Notes: generated from the sequence alone by a model not told the origin. A stretch of DNA of 34,174 bases from Deinococcus frigens DSM 12807 (GCF_000701425.1 NZ_JNIW01000037.1:1-34174); one strand, 5' to 3'; shown: positions 10,226 to 19,047, counted from the stretch's first letter. Numbers and translations: made by a program.

Positions 10226-10244
10226 TAATTGCAAACCGCAATTA
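10226..10244. promoter_or_regulatory. Palindromic operator candidate of the marR-P450 operon
   Basis: TAATTGCAAACCGCAATTA is a perfect 7-bp inverted repeat around a 5-bp centre, 27 bp before GTG 10199. It is AT-rich within GC-rich DNA, as MarR sites usually are. A TTGTAT lies just upstream and TACTTAT just downstream on the minus strand, so it may occupy the spacer of the promoter. Confidence 0.65.
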
Positions 10245-10398
10245 ATACAATGGCTTGGACATCAAGATTGGATGAATCTCAGTCCAGCGGCGCTCTGTTG
10301 CTCCTGGTTGCTCCTGCTCAGGAGGAAAAGAGGACTCGGGGAGCTGGTTGCGCGCTGGCCTTTCTCCATGCACCGCCAGAGTGTTCCCCACCGTTCCA

Positions 10399-11124
10399 TC
10401 ATGTCACCCGCTCCAACCAGTGGGCACAGACCCGCAATTCCTCGGCGTGCAGCAGGTGGGGTGGGCCGTCCAGCGTCAGTCCCAGTGAATCGGCCAGCGT
10501 GTTCTCGCCGATCACGGCCTCGGCACGGCGTAGCGGCCAGGCGTGGTGTTCGATGCGGCCCCGGTACACGTTCCCTCTCGGATCGGCGCTGTAGAGGTTC
10601 AGGCGATGGGTCAGCCAGTCTTCCAGGCTGCCAGGGGGCGCAGCAACCGGATCGCCGATGGGCCGGTAGGCGGCGGCGAAGCGGGCGGGCGGCTCGCCGT
10701 GGTGCGTCCGCAGGCTGGCGTAGCGGGTTATGCCCCGCTCGCGCGAGATCCACATCCGCGCGTCGAAGTAGGGCAGGTGGAAGAACCGCCGCGCCAGCCT
10801 GACCCCCAGCGGCTGCGCGGCGTCCAGGCTGTAGAACCACACCCCCGGCTCACCGCCCGCCATCACGTAGGTTCGCAGGTTCAGTTCGGAAAAATTGCTC
10901 AGGCCCGGCATGCCCGGCACCAGGCGCGGGGCCACGTCCGACATTTGGAACGGCACGACGCCCAAATATGCCCTGCCTTGATATGTATCGAGCGTCACGC
11001 CGCGCGGCAGGGTGCGGGCGATGGCCCCCGCGTCCACCGGCCAGTGCATGAAGCACAGGTCATGCCAGGCCATCCTCAGAATCCATGGGGGTGCGGCGGG
11101 CGGGGACATGGGCCACGGGGACAT
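10399..11124 (-). CDS. DUF2071 (YqjF-like) protein
   Basis: A 241-residue protein of the DUF2071/YqjF family, of unknown function. Recognisable parts are the N-terminal MAWHDLCFMHWPVDAGAIARTLPRGV, the GRAYLGVVPFQM strand and SNFSELNLRTYV with VWFYSLDAAQPL. ATG 11124 is chosen over a TTG at 11166 because TAGCCT (11132-11137) ends 7 nt upstream. It stands alone, back to back with the DUF2383 gene. Confidence 0.85.
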   Translation of the reverse strand: MSPWPMSPPAAPPWILRMAWHDLCFMHWPVDAGAIARTLPRGVTLDTYQGRAYLGVVPFQMSDVAPRLVPGMPGLSNFSELNLRTYVMAGGEPGVWFYSLDAAQPLGVRLARRFFHLPYFDARMWISRERGITRYASLRTHHGEPPARFAAAYRPIGDPVAAPPGSLEDWLTHRLNLYSADPRGNVYRGRIEHHAWPLRRAEAVIGENTLADSLGLTLDGPPHLLHAEELRVCAHWLERVT

Positions 11125-11131
11125 GGGGCAG

Positions 11132-11137
11132 AGGCTA
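11132..11137 (-). promoter_or_regulatory. Leaderless -10 box of the DUF2071 gene
   Basis: TAGCCT on the minus strand, 7 nt before ATG 11124. Confidence 0.5.
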
Positions 11138-11323
11138 GCGTGGGAACTGGCGGCAGACTTCCGCAAGCGGTCCAGTCTGGAAAGGTCAAGGTCCGCTCAA
11201 GGCCAGATGGGGAGGGTTCTTAAGCCCTCACACAGTCCTTTCCCAGGCCGACCGCCTAGCCTGACGGGCAACGGCAGGCCCGCTCAACATTTATTTCCGG
11301 GCTGCGCCGAAGGAGAGACCGCC

Positions 11324-11779
11324 ATGATGAACAACGAACAGGCCATCGACAAACTGCAACACCTGCTGGGCACCCTGCGCGACGGCGAGAAGGGCTTCTC
11401 GCAGGCCGCCGAGCACGCCGACAGCACCCAGCTCAAGACCCTGTTTGCTGGGCGCAGCCAGCAGCGGGGCAAGTTTGCGGGCGAGGTCGCGGCCAAGATC
11501 CAGAGCATGGGCGGCGACGCCGACAAGGGCGGCAGCGTGGGCGCGGCCCTGCACCGCACCTGGCTGAACGTGCGTGACGCCGTGGCGGGCAAGGGCGATT
11601 ACGCCGTGGTGGCCGAAAGCGAGCGCGGCGAGAGCACCGCCATCGAGAACTATCAGGACGTGCTGAACGACGCCGATCTGCCCACCGATCTGCGCGCCTT
11701 CGTGGACACCCAGTACGCCCAGATCAAGGCCAGTCACGACGAGATCAGCGCCATGAAAAGCAGCATGAAAGCCGACTGA
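11324..11779 (+). CDS. PA2169/DUF2383 four-helix-bundle protein
   Basis: A 151-residue, wholly helical protein of the ferritin-like DUF2383 group. It begins NEQAIDKLQHLLGTLRDGEKGFSQAAEHA and has repeated Glu and His positions in its helices (RGKFAGEVAAKIQ, AESERGESTAIENYQDVL, ASHDEISAMKSSM). Members are often stress-induced; their biochemical role is not established. The start has AAGGAG at 11310-11315, 8 nt upstream. A strong terminator follows, so it is a single-gene unit. Confidence 0.88.
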   Translation: MMNNEQAIDKLQHLLGTLRDGEKGFSQAAEHADSTQLKTLFAGRSQQRGKFAGEVAAKIQSMGGDADKGGSVGAALHRTWLNVRDAVAGKGDYAVVAESERGESTAIENYQDVLNDADLPTDLRAFVDTQYAQIKASHDEISAMKSSMKAD

Positions 11780-11794
11780 ATTCAGCAGCTCAAG

Positions 11795-11831
11795 GGGGAG
11801 CCGGGGCCTGACGCTCCGGCTCCCCTTTTTT
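11795..11831 (+). terminator. Terminator after the DUF2383 gene
   Basis: GGGGAGCCGG (11795-11804) and CCGGCTCCCC (11816-11825) form a 10-bp GC-rich stem followed by six T. Confidence 0.9.
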
Positions 11832-11842
11832 GTCTGCCGCGC

Positions 11843-13339
11843 TCAGGTCTTGTGGCGGTGGTTCAGGTCGTGGCGGCTCAGGCCCTCTGTGGCAGCCTCC
11901 AGACTCTGGCGCATGCGCTCCAGGGCCTGGGCCAGGTCACCGGTCTCGTCGTTGTGGTCCGGGTGCACCGGACGCGACAGGTCCCCCATGCTGATGGCGT
12001 TGGCGGCCCTGACCAGCCGCTCGATGGGCTGGGTGACCTGCCGGGCCGCGCGGCTGGCCAGCCAGGCGGCCACGGCCAGGCCCAGCAGGACCGCCAGCAG
12101 CGCCAGTGGCAGCGCCGCGCGCAGGGCGGACTGGGTGTTCGGGATGCCCACCACCACCCGCCCCAGCACCGCCGCGCCCGGTGCTTCCCCCGCCGGAATG
12201 ACCTCCGCCCCTCCGGCAGCGTTCTCACGGAAGGCCGCCTGCGCGATCACGTACCGGGTGCCCCCCAGCTTCAGGGTGCCGCCGTTCGGATGGCTGCCCA
12301 GCCAGGCCGATAGCTCCCCGCTCCGGTTGCCCACCCCGGCGTCCTGCGCGCGCAGCGTGGTCTGGCCGCCGGGCAGTTCGGCACGCACGAAGCCTATCCC
12401 CGGTGTGGCCGCCAGCGCGCCGAGTTGGGTGCTGAGCTGGCTGCCGAGTTGAGCGTTGGATTGCGGCCCACTGCCCAGACTGGCCCCCATGGCAGCGGCC
12501 AGCGTCCGGGCCTGCGTTTGCGCGGCCTGACGCTGCATGGGAGGCAGCGCCACGGCCAGCACCCCCAGCGTCACGGCGCTCGACAGGGCCAGCGTGCCCA
12601 GCGTGAGCTGACGCGTCAGGCTGCGTCGCGGCCCCTGCGGCTCGCTCTCGCCGACCTTTGCCGGGAGGACCACTGGCACCATCGGCTGGGCTGCCGGGCT
12701 GGGGCTGGCCACAGTGTCCATCTCGAAGGCCTGGAAAGAGGCGTCGGTCAGGGTCAGCGCGTCAGTGAAATTGGGCCAGATATGGCTGGGCGGGGTGCTG
12801 GGGCCGGAGAGGACGCTGCCGAAGGGCCGATCCAGCGCCGTGTCGGTGCCGACGGCGGGCGATGCCACGGCCACGCCTCCCCCCGGGAAGTGGGCGGCGC
12901 TCCCGAGGGCCGCAGGGGCAAAGGGGCTGGTCCTGGCTGGGAGCGACGACATGCTGTCGAAGGGCGAGGGAGGGGTGTCTTGCGGCAAATCGGGCCAGGC
13001 CGGTGCGGGCATCGGCGGGGCCAGGAATGCCTCTTCCAGGGCCTCGCTGCGCGCATAGGGCAGAGCGGGCGAGGGGGCCGGCCCCTGGTACGGCTGGCTG
13101 GTCATCCGGGTCTCTTCCTGCACTTCTTCTAGGGTTACCGCTGCCCCCGCCCGGAGGAACACGTCCAGCAGCAGTTCGGCGCGGGCGCGGCTGGTGGGCT
13201 TCATCAGGCAGCCTGTGCGGCGGCCCGAGAGCCGCGCGGCCTGCTCGGCGCTGAGGTTGAAGCGTTCGGCCAGTTGCTGCTCCAGGCCGCGCCGACATTC
13301 GGCCTGCACAGGTTGCTGGATGATCACGGTGTATCTCAT
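11843..13339 (-). CDS. HAMP-domain membrane protein without output domain
   Basis: A 498-residue protein. Residues about 1-75 form a conserved-looking cytoplasmic domain (MRYTVIIQQPVQ, LSGRRTGCLMKPTSRARAELLLDVF), followed by a long Pro/Ser-rich stretch of about 160 residues. Then come one membrane helix (LTLGTLALSSAVTLGVLAVAL), an extracytoplasmic sensor-like region of about 140 residues, a second helix (LPLALLAVLLGLAVAAWLA) and a HAMP linker (RQVTQPIERLVRAANAISMGDLSRPV). The protein ends shortly after the HAMP, without kinase, cyclase or methyl-accepting part. The frame extends to 13444, but ATG 13339 has a strong AAGGAGG 7 nt upstream. The ligand and partner are unknown. Confidence 0.82.
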   Translation of the reverse strand: MRYTVIIQQPVQAECRRGLEQQLAERFNLSAEQAARLSGRRTGCLMKPTSRARAELLLDVFLRAGAAVTLEEVQEETRMTSQPYQGPAPSPALPYARSEALEEAFLAPPMPAPAWPDLPQDTPPSPFDSMSSLPARTSPFAPAALGSAAHFPGGGVAVASPAVGTDTALDRPFGSVLSGPSTPPSHIWPNFTDALTLTDASFQAFEMDTVASPSPAAQPMVPVVLPAKVGESEPQGPRRSLTRQLTLGTLALSSAVTLGVLAVALPPMQRQAAQTQARTLAAAMGASLGSGPQSNAQLGSQLSTQLGALAATPGIGFVRAELPGGQTTLRAQDAGVGNRSGELSAWLGSHPNGGTLKLGGTRYVIAQAAFRENAAGGAEVIPAGEAPGAAVLGRVVVGIPNTQSALRAALPLALLAVLLGLAVAAWLASRAARQVTQPIERLVRAANAISMGDLSRPVHPDHNDETGDLAQALERMRQSLEAATEGLSRHDLNHRHKT

Positions 13340-13756
13340 GGTCGACCTCCTTCCGCTGTCCTCCGGCCCTGCAAAATGTTGCGCGGTTCCTGATGTCGCA
13401 GTCCTGGATTTCCTTGCTCCTGGTCCAGGGGCCATGAACGGCACACAGGTCCGCGCGGATAACGCAGGCCAGCGGCAGCAGGCAGCAGAGGCGGGGCGGT
13501 GGGCGGCAGCGTGGGGGATTGGGTCATGGGCAGGGTCCCGGGTGGCAGAATTGGCGGTGGGTGGAGAGCAGGGCTGAAGGAATGAAAATCAGGCCCATGA
13601 CACCCCAGTTCCTCTTACTTCCCGCTTACAGCCGTTGAAAATCTTACTTTCTGCCCGACGCGTTGCCCTGCCAGCGTCCGCTGGGGCCACCGCCCCGGCT
13701 CACCGCGTGATGATCCCCGGGGGACCGCCCGGTGACCGGTTTCATCTCTCTTCTGA
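13340..13756. other. Gene-poor stretch upstream of the HAMP gene and ohr
   Basis: No convincing coding frame is present on either strand; the open frames here lack start signals and family motifs. It must hold the HAMP-gene promoter, but no good -35/-10 pair is seen. A CCCCGGGG-centred palindrome lies at about 13717-13724. Confidence 0.5.
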
Positions 13757-13807
13757 TCACGGAAGTTCTGGCCTCACGGAAGTTCTGGCCTCACGGAAGT
13801 TCTGGCC
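13757..13807. repeat. Three perfect tandem copies of a 17-bp unit upstream of ohr
   Basis: TCACGGAAGTTCTGGCC occurs three times head to tail with no mismatch (13757-13773, 13774-13790, 13791-13807), ending 64 bp before the ohr start. Each unit holds a GAAGTTC near-palindrome. The position suits either a regulator-binding array or a young minisatellite. Confidence 0.85.
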
Positions 13808-13871
13808 CTGATCCGGCGGCAAGTCCAGACGGGTTTGCTTTGACGCCTAAGCGCTGTGACATGCTGGAGCC

Positions 13872-14288
13872 ATGAGTAACCTTTACACGGCACAGGCCAC
13901 CGCCACGGGCGGACGCGCGGGACACACTAGGAGCGACGATGGACGCGTTGACCTCAACCTCAGCGTGCCCAGAGGTATGGGCGGCGACGACGGCCCCGGC
14001 ACCAACCCGGAACAGCTCTTTGCTGCCGGTTACGCGGCGTGCTTTCAGGGCGCGCTGGGCGTGGTGGCCCGCCGCGACAAGATCACGCTGGGCGGCGATC
14101 AGACCATCACGGCCCTCGTCGGCCTGAACAAGGACAGCGGGGCCTTTGCGCTGGACGTGGAACTCCAGGGCCACTTCCCCGGCCTGGACGAGCAGCAGGC
14201 CATGGACCTGATGAAGGCCGCCCACGAGGTCTGTCCCTACAGCGCCGCCACCCGCAATAACGTGGACGTGCGCCTCAGCGTCAAGTAA
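13872..14288 (+). CDS. ohr: Organic hydroperoxide resistance protein
   Basis: A 138-residue Ohr of the OsmC/Ohr superfamily, a dimeric cytoplasmic thiol peroxidase that reduces lipid and other organic hydroperoxides. The two active-site cysteines are C57 in AAGYAACFQGAL and C121 in AHEVCPYSAATR; Arg20 and Glu47 (NPEQLF) are in the expected catalytic places. Length is normal. GGAG lies just 2 nt before ATG. No MarR-type OhrR gene adjoins it; the nearest MarR gene lies about 3.7 kb away beside the P450. The triple 17-bp repeat upstream may be regulatory. A terminator follows. Confidence 0.95.
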   Translation: MSNLYTAQATATGGRAGHTRSDDGRVDLNLSVPRGMGGDDGPGTNPEQLFAAGYAACFQGALGVVARRDKITLGGDQTITALVGLNKDSGAFALDVELQGHFPGLDEQQAMDLMKAAHEVCPYSAATRNNVDVRLSVK

Positions 14289-14300
14289 GCGAAGACCGAG

Positions 14301-14336
14301 AAAGAGCGCCGGGCATCGCGTCCGGCGCTCTTTTTT
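14301..14336 (+). terminator. Terminator after ohr
   Basis: GAGCGCCGG (14304-14312) and CCGGCGCTC (14322-14330) pair perfectly, extended by AAA/TTT, and are followed by six T. It lies between convergent ohr and the bacilliredoxin gene and may act both ways. Confidence 0.9.
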
Positions 14337-14349
14337 GTCGTTTTCTGGT

Positions 14350-15030
14350 TTAGCCCAGTTCGGTCAGCAGTTGCTGGACCCGGCTCTTCAGTTCGCCGCG
14401 CTCCTGCGGCTGGCCGAGCTGGTGCAGGCCACCGTGGTAGGCGTCGGGATCGCCGAACAACCGCGAGAGCAGCTCGAACTCGCGCTGGCTGCGCAGGCTG
14501 GCGTCGTCGCGGAACATGGTCACGTACTGATCCTGAAAGGCCCAGTCGCTGATCTTGCCGTCCACGAAATCGCGCATCAGGCGGCGGTACGGCTCGACGG
14601 TTTCGACCTTCGTGGTGCCGTCGGTCTGTCCGCTGGCCGGGGCACGACGGGCCGGAATCTGCGCGAACACCGGCTCCAGCGCCTCGGGGGTGATGTCCCA
14701 GTTGTTGGCCTCGAACTGCACCTGGCCCTCCTTGAAGACCATCAGTTGGGGGCTGTGGTGAACGATGCCGGTCATCTCGGCCACATGGGTGCTGGCGGGC
14801 CGCCAGTCCACCACCCGGATAAAGCCCACCGGCAGCTCGTGGTCCTGCAAGAAAGTCTCCAGCACCCCAAAGCCCTGCATGGTCTTGTGGCACGTTCCGG
14901 CCTTGAACACGGCGGCCAGCGGGTGGTCCGTGAGGAACTGATCGACTTCCTCGGGCGTGGTCAGGGGGACCAGCACCTGCTTCTCGGGCTGTGTACTGGC
15001 CTGCGTATCGGCTTTGGCAGTTTGCGTCAT
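14350..15030 (-). CDS. Monothiol bacilliredoxin (BrxC/YtxJ-like) with an extra C-terminal domain
   Basis: A 226-residue protein. Residues about 18-125 are a thioredoxin-like BrxC/YtxJ domain ([16 protein letters not shown], active Cys47; then [14 protein letters not shown] and [14 protein letters not shown]). Such proteins remove bacillithiol from mixed disulfides. Residues about 148-226 form a separate helical domain ([39 protein letters not shown]) that by eye resembles colicin-immunity-type helical proteins; usual BrxC proteins stop before it. ATG 15030 has TATGCT 6 nt upstream. Function of the C-terminal part is unknown. Confidence 0.82.
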   Translation of the reverse strand: MTQTAKADTQASTQPEKQVLVPLTTPEEVDQFLTDHPLAAVFKAGTCHKTMQGFGVLETFLQDHELPVGFIRVVDWRPASTHVAEMTGIVHHSPQLMVFKEGQVQFEANNWDITPEALEPVFAQIPARRAPASGQTDGTTKVETVEPYRRLMRDFVDGKISDWAFQDQYVTMFRDDASLRSQREFELLSRLFGDPDAYHGGLHQLGQPQERGELKSRVQQLLTELG

Positions 15031-15036
15031 GCCCCC

Positions 15037-15042
15037 AGCATA
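15037..15042 (-). promoter_or_regulatory. Leaderless -10 box of the bacilliredoxin gene
   Basis: TATGCT on the minus strand ends 6 nt before ATG 15030. Confidence 0.45.
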
Positions 15043-15148
15043 CCTGCCGCTTTACAAAACGAAGTGAGGCGGCGCACAAGTGGAGGTGGAATCTGGGTAC
15101 TGGGCGGGGTGGGCCGGGAGCGCAGACCAGAACAGCGGGCGGCTGCAT

Positions 15149-15154
15149 TATCTT
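15149..15154 (+). promoter_or_regulatory. Leaderless -10 box of the 73-residue gene
   Basis: TATCTT ends 6 nt before ATG 15161. A GAAAGG touches the ATG, too close to serve as a Shine-Dalgarno site. Confidence 0.45.
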
Positions 15155-15160
15155 GAAAGG

Positions 15161-15382
15161 ATGTCCAGCCCGCCCGACGCCACCGAATTCTTCAGCATGA
15201 CCTACGGCGAGATTACCGTCAGCGGCTGGGTCACGCCGGACGTGCTGCGCGGCGTGGAGGCGGGCGAGGTCATCCGCTTCACCGTCCACGAGGCGATGAG
15301 CGAGGATATCGCCCTGGGTGACCTGATCTGTAATTTCGCGGGCGGCACACTCGCTCCCTTCCGGCTGCCCGAGGGAACTTGA
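15161..15382 (+). CDS. Hypothetical 73-residue protein
   Basis: A small acidic protein with no family I recognise. It reads MTYGEITVSGWVTPDVLRGVE, then GEVIRFTVHEAMSEDIAL and CNFAGGTLAPFRLPEG, which looks like a compact mixed alpha/beta fold. Codon use with GC-rich third positions and a leaderless -10 box at the start support a real gene. A shorter start at 15197 is possible. It is divergent from the bacilliredoxin gene (130 bp apart) and ends before the minisatellite. Confidence 0.65.
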   Translation: MSSPPDATEFFSMTYGEITVSGWVTPDVLRGVEAGEVIRFTVHEAMSEDIALGDLICNFAGGTLAPFRLPEGT

Positions 15383-15421
15383 TCCCGTGAATACGAATAC
15401 CCATGCGGACTATGACCGAAA

Positions 15422-15436
15422 GGTGTTGGGAACACC
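15422..15436. repeat. Palindrome GGTGTTGGGAACACC
   Basis: A 6-bp perfect inverted repeat with a 3-bp centre. Its right part, GGAACACCCGG, equals the core of the 16-bp minisatellite unit downstream, so it may be a diverged outlying copy. Confidence 0.55.
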
Positions 15437-15521
15437 CGGACATCCGAGGGGGCGTCCAGGCGTCCTCATGGGCGCTGCTCTGGACAAGACAGCGAGAAGG
15501 AAGCAAACGGAATCCGGAGTA

Positions 15522-15627
15522 GTCCCAGGAACACCTGGTCCCAGCAAAACCCGGTCCCAGGAACACCCGGTCCCAGGAACACCCGGTCCCAGGAACACCC
15601 GGTCCCAGGAACACCAGTCCCAGCACC
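15522..15627. repeat. 16-bp minisatellite, six copies plus a partial one
   Basis: GTCCCAGGAACACCCG repeats head to tail. Copies 3-5 (15554-15601) are perfect, copy 1 has one change, copy 2 (15538-15553) has two, copy 6 is one base short and a degenerate seventh begins at 15617. The array reaches the stop codon of the methyltransferase gene on the minus strand. The period is not a multiple of three and no gene reads through it, so it is non-coding. Confidence 0.93.
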
Positions 15628-16569
15628 TCAGTCCAGCCCCCACGCCACCGCTTTCAGGTGCGTGGCCCCCGGAAAGTCCTCGCCCGCATCCAGCCGCTCA
15701 GTGACGCGGCCCCGTCGCCCGGCCTCGGCCAGACCGAGCCGCACCATGCGGTCAAAGTGGGTGGGGGAGACGCCGGCATGGTTGAGCAGCGTGAGCATCT
15801 GCCCGCCCGGCGCAGTCACCGCCGCCGCCATCGCCGCCAGCCGCGCGTAATCATGTTCCGCGCGCCAGCTTCCGGCCTTGCTCCGCGCAAAACTGGGCGG
15901 ATCGAGGATCACCAGATCGAAGGTGTCGCCGCGCCGCGCCAGCCGCCGGAACCAGTCGAACACGTCGCCGTACAAAAAATCGTCGTCCGGGGCGTTCAGA
16001 CTGCTCAGCGCGTAGTTCTCCCGCCCCCAGGCCAGCACCTTGCGCGACAGGTCCACGTTCTTGACCGTCGCCGCGCCGCCCAGCGCGGCATTCAGGCCGA
16101 AACCACAGGTATATGCGAAGGCGTTCAGCACCCGCGCCGGGGCGTGCTGCCACACCCACTGCCGCGCTGGGCGGGCGTCCGCGAACAGGCCAATGCTCAG
16201 GTCTGCGCCGGGGCGGATCAGGAAGGGGACGCCGTTTTCCAGCGCCGTGAGCTGCACTCTGGCCTCGCCCCAGACTGGCTCAGGAGGCGAGAGCCACTCG
16301 CGCGCCACATTCGCCGCGTGCCGCGCTTCGGGTGGGCGGCGTTTGAGGTAAACGCCTGCCAGATTCGCCGCTCCCGCGCATGCCGTGGCCAGTTCCACCT
16401 CCTCCTCTGGCGACAGGTCCGCGTACAGGCTGAGCACCCCGGCGTCCCCCGCCATGTCCAGCGCGAATTTGCCCTGCGTCTCGGTGGTGTGGAGGCCCCG
16501 GTAAAAAGTGGTCCCCTGCGCGGACAGATGGGCGCGGCGGGCGAGGTACGACGTCAGGTTGTCAAGCAC
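15628..16569 (-). CDS. Class I SAM-dependent (RlmI/RsmD-like) methyltransferase
   Basis: A 313-residue Rossmann-fold methyltransferase of the 23S rRNA m5C RlmI-like type (Methyltrans_SAM family), without the N-terminal PUA domain of true RlmI. The SAM-binding motif is [20 protein letters not shown], then a [14 protein letters not shown] acidic loop, and [15 protein letters not shown] as catalytic motif IV. It starts at GTG 16569, 45 bp after the mraY stop on the same strand, so the two may be co-transcribed. Its stop is bordered directly by the minisatellite. An RNA target is likely; the exact base is unknown. Confidence 0.85.
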   Translation of the reverse strand: MLDNLTSYLARRAHLSAQGTTFYRGLHTTETQGKFALDMAGDAGVLSLYADLSPEEEVELATACAGAANLAGVYLKRRPPEARHAANVAREWLSPPEPVWGEARVQLTALENGVPFLIRPGADLSIGLFADARPARQWVWQHAPARVLNAFAYTCGFGLNAALGGAATVKNVDLSRKVLAWGRENYALSSLNAPDDDFLYGDVFDWFRRLARRGDTFDLVILDPPSFARSKAGSWRAEHDYARLAAMAAAVTAPGGQMLTLLNHAGVSPTHFDRMVRLGLAEAGRRGRVTERLDAGEDFPGATHLKAVAWGLD

Positions 16570-16614
16570 CGGCGGTCAGGTGTGGGCCGCAACAAAAGCT
16601 CGCCCGATCTCCCA

Positions 16615-17532
<918 letters not shown>

Positions 17533-17888
17533 AGCCGCGCCCTCAGGTCATCACTGGAGGCAGGGGACAGGGGCAAAAGTTGTTCACACATCAATTGGCG
17601 AGGGTAGCACGCGGGCGCTGTGCGCTCCGGCCCAGAGGCGTGAGGGTGGGGGCGGACGGCACGGTGGGGCGGCGACGGCCTGACCCTTCAGTCTGCCTCG
17701 CCGCCAGCTCCACTCAAGAAGAGGCCGAGAAGCGCAGAAGACCGTCCAGTACACCAGTCTCCTGGCCTCCCGCTTGAGAGGAGGTGCCCCGAAGGAGCGG
17801 ACTTGCCAAGCTGCGAAGCAGAGCGGTTCAACTGTGACAGCTACCATTTCCGCAGTGCCATAACCACGTTTGGACGTTCTGACCTCGT
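17533..17888. other. Intergenic stretch upstream of mraY
   Basis: I see no supported gene here. It should contain the mraY promoter and the end of the secreted-protein transcript, but no clear -35/-10 pair or hairpin with T-run is visible. A CCTC/GAGG inverted repeat lies near 17762-17782. Confidence 0.45.
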
Positions 17889-18359
17889 TCAGTCCGCCAG
17901 GTAACGGATAAATTCCCGCATGGCATTCACGCACGCGCCCTTCTCGCCGTCGGCGCTGCTGCCGGTCACGGTACGCAGCAGGCCCGCGTCGTTGATGTAG
18001 AGCTGCGAGACCTTGTACGTCGCGCCCTCCTTTTTGTAATCGTAGGCGGCCAGCACGGCCCAGAATCCGGCGCGGTCCACCGGCTGGCTCACCACCGTGT
18101 CCACCGACTTGCTCAGTTGCACGCGCAGTTTGGCAGCAAAGGCCAGTGCCTCCTCCTGCGAGGCCAGGATGGGGAACGCCTGATTGGAGCGTTCCTCGCG
18201 CAGCAGGCAGGCTCCGCTGGTATCGGTCCAGACGTTGGCATTGCCGTTGACCGGTACCCAGCCGTTCATGGGCACGATCAGGGCGGAGGTGGAAGCGCCC
18301 AGCAGGCTCAGGGCGAGGGCGGACACGAGGACGGGGCGCGGTGAGGGCATAGTGCCCAT
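17889..18359 (-). CDS. Secreted protein of unknown function
   Basis: A 156-residue protein with an N-terminal Sec signal (PRPVLVSALALSLLGASTSA). The mature part reads GWVPVNGNANVWTDTSGACLLREERSN, then a helix EEALAFAAKLRVQLSKSVD and an AAYDYKKEGATYKVSQLYIN sheet, ending ACVNAMREFIRYL. Two Cys (in GACLL and GACVN) could form a disulfide. I do not recognise a family. ATG 18359 or ATG 18350 may be the start; the frame continues to 18404 without signals. A TTGACA lies upstream, without a matching -10. Confidence 0.72.
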   Translation of the reverse strand: MGTMPSPRPVLVSALALSLLGASTSALIVPMNGWVPVNGNANVWTDTSGACLLREERSNQAFPILASQEEALAFAAKLRVQLSKSVDTVVSQPVDRAGFWAVLAAYDYKKEGATYKVSQLYINDAGLLRTVTGSSADGEKGACVNAMREFIRYLAD

Positions 18360-18422
18360 GAGGCTAACAGGAAGTTCTTTGTCAATCGTTAGCGGCGCTC
18401 TCATCCAGATGAGGACGGCAGG

Positions 18423-19040
18423 TTACTCCAGGGTGTCCAGGCGGGCCTCCAGCCCAGCTTTCACGGCGGGCCATTCGCCGCGCAGCACGCTGAAGATCAC
18501 GCTGTCGCGCGCAAATCCGTCGGGGCGCACCTGATACCGGCGCAGCGTGCCCTCCTGCACCGCGCCCAGTTTGTGCATGGCGCGCAGGCTGCGGGCGTTG
18601 CGACTGTCCACCTTGAAGTGAACGCGGCCCGCGCCCAGTACCTCGAAGGCGCGGGCCATCAGCAGCAGCTTGGCCTCCGGGTTAACACCTGTGCCCTGCG
18701 CGGCGGGCAGCAGCATGGTTCCCATCTCGGCCCAGCGGTCGGCCCACTTGATCTCGCTGTAGCTGACGCGGCCCACCGTCAGGCCGCTGCCCACCAGCCG
18801 CACGGCGAAGTTGATCCGCTGCGGCAGGGCGTTCAGCCGCCCGATGTACTCGGCCCAGGCGGCAGTCGTCGGTGCAGACGGCCCGCCGCGTGCCAGCAGC
18901 CGCACCGTTTCGTCGTCGGCTCCGGCACACATCTCGGCAGCGTGCGATTCGTTCAAGCCTTCCAGAAAGATGACTTGTCCCCGGAGCGTGGGCGTCTGAA
19001 ACCACTCGGCTTCGGGGGCGGCGGGAATATCGGGGGTCAC
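18423..19040 (-). CDS. GNAT acetyltransferase (RimJ/RimL type)
   Basis: A 205-residue single-domain N-acetyltransferase. It opens with the RimL-like TLRGQVIFLEGLNESHA, has INFAVRLVGSGLTVGRVSYSEI, the cofactor loop MLLPAAQGTGVNPEAKLLLMARAFEVLG, and the C-terminal VHFKVDSRNARSLRAMHKLGAVQEGTLRRYQ that is typical of this group. The acceptor could be an amino acid, antibiotic or protein N-terminus. The frame reaches TTG 19088 but GTG 19040 is preferred because TAGACT (19048-19053) ends 7 nt upstream. Confidence 0.88.
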   Translation of the reverse strand: MTPDIPAAPEAEWFQTPTLRGQVIFLEGLNESHAAEMCAGADDETVRLLARGGPSAPTTAAWAEYIGRLNALPQRINFAVRLVGSGLTVGRVSYSEIKWADRWAEMGTMLLPAAQGTGVNPEAKLLLMARAFEVLGAGRVHFKVDSRNARSLRAMHKLGAVQEGTLRRYQVRPDGFARDSVIFSVLRGEWPAVKAGLEARLDTLE

Positions 19041-19047
19041 GGCGAGA

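Noticed and set aside
10246..10251. TACAAT as a plus-strand -10 box
   Set aside because: No -35 at a fitting distance and no plus-strand gene follows; the next gene is on the minus strand.
15522..15627. CRISPR array
   Set aside because: The units are directly contiguous, 16 bp long and have no spacers, so it is a tandem repeat.
15387..15704. Repeat-encoded Pro/Gly/Thr-rich protein
   Set aside because: The 16-bp period breaks the frame at each copy, no start signal is present, and it overlaps the methyltransferase end.
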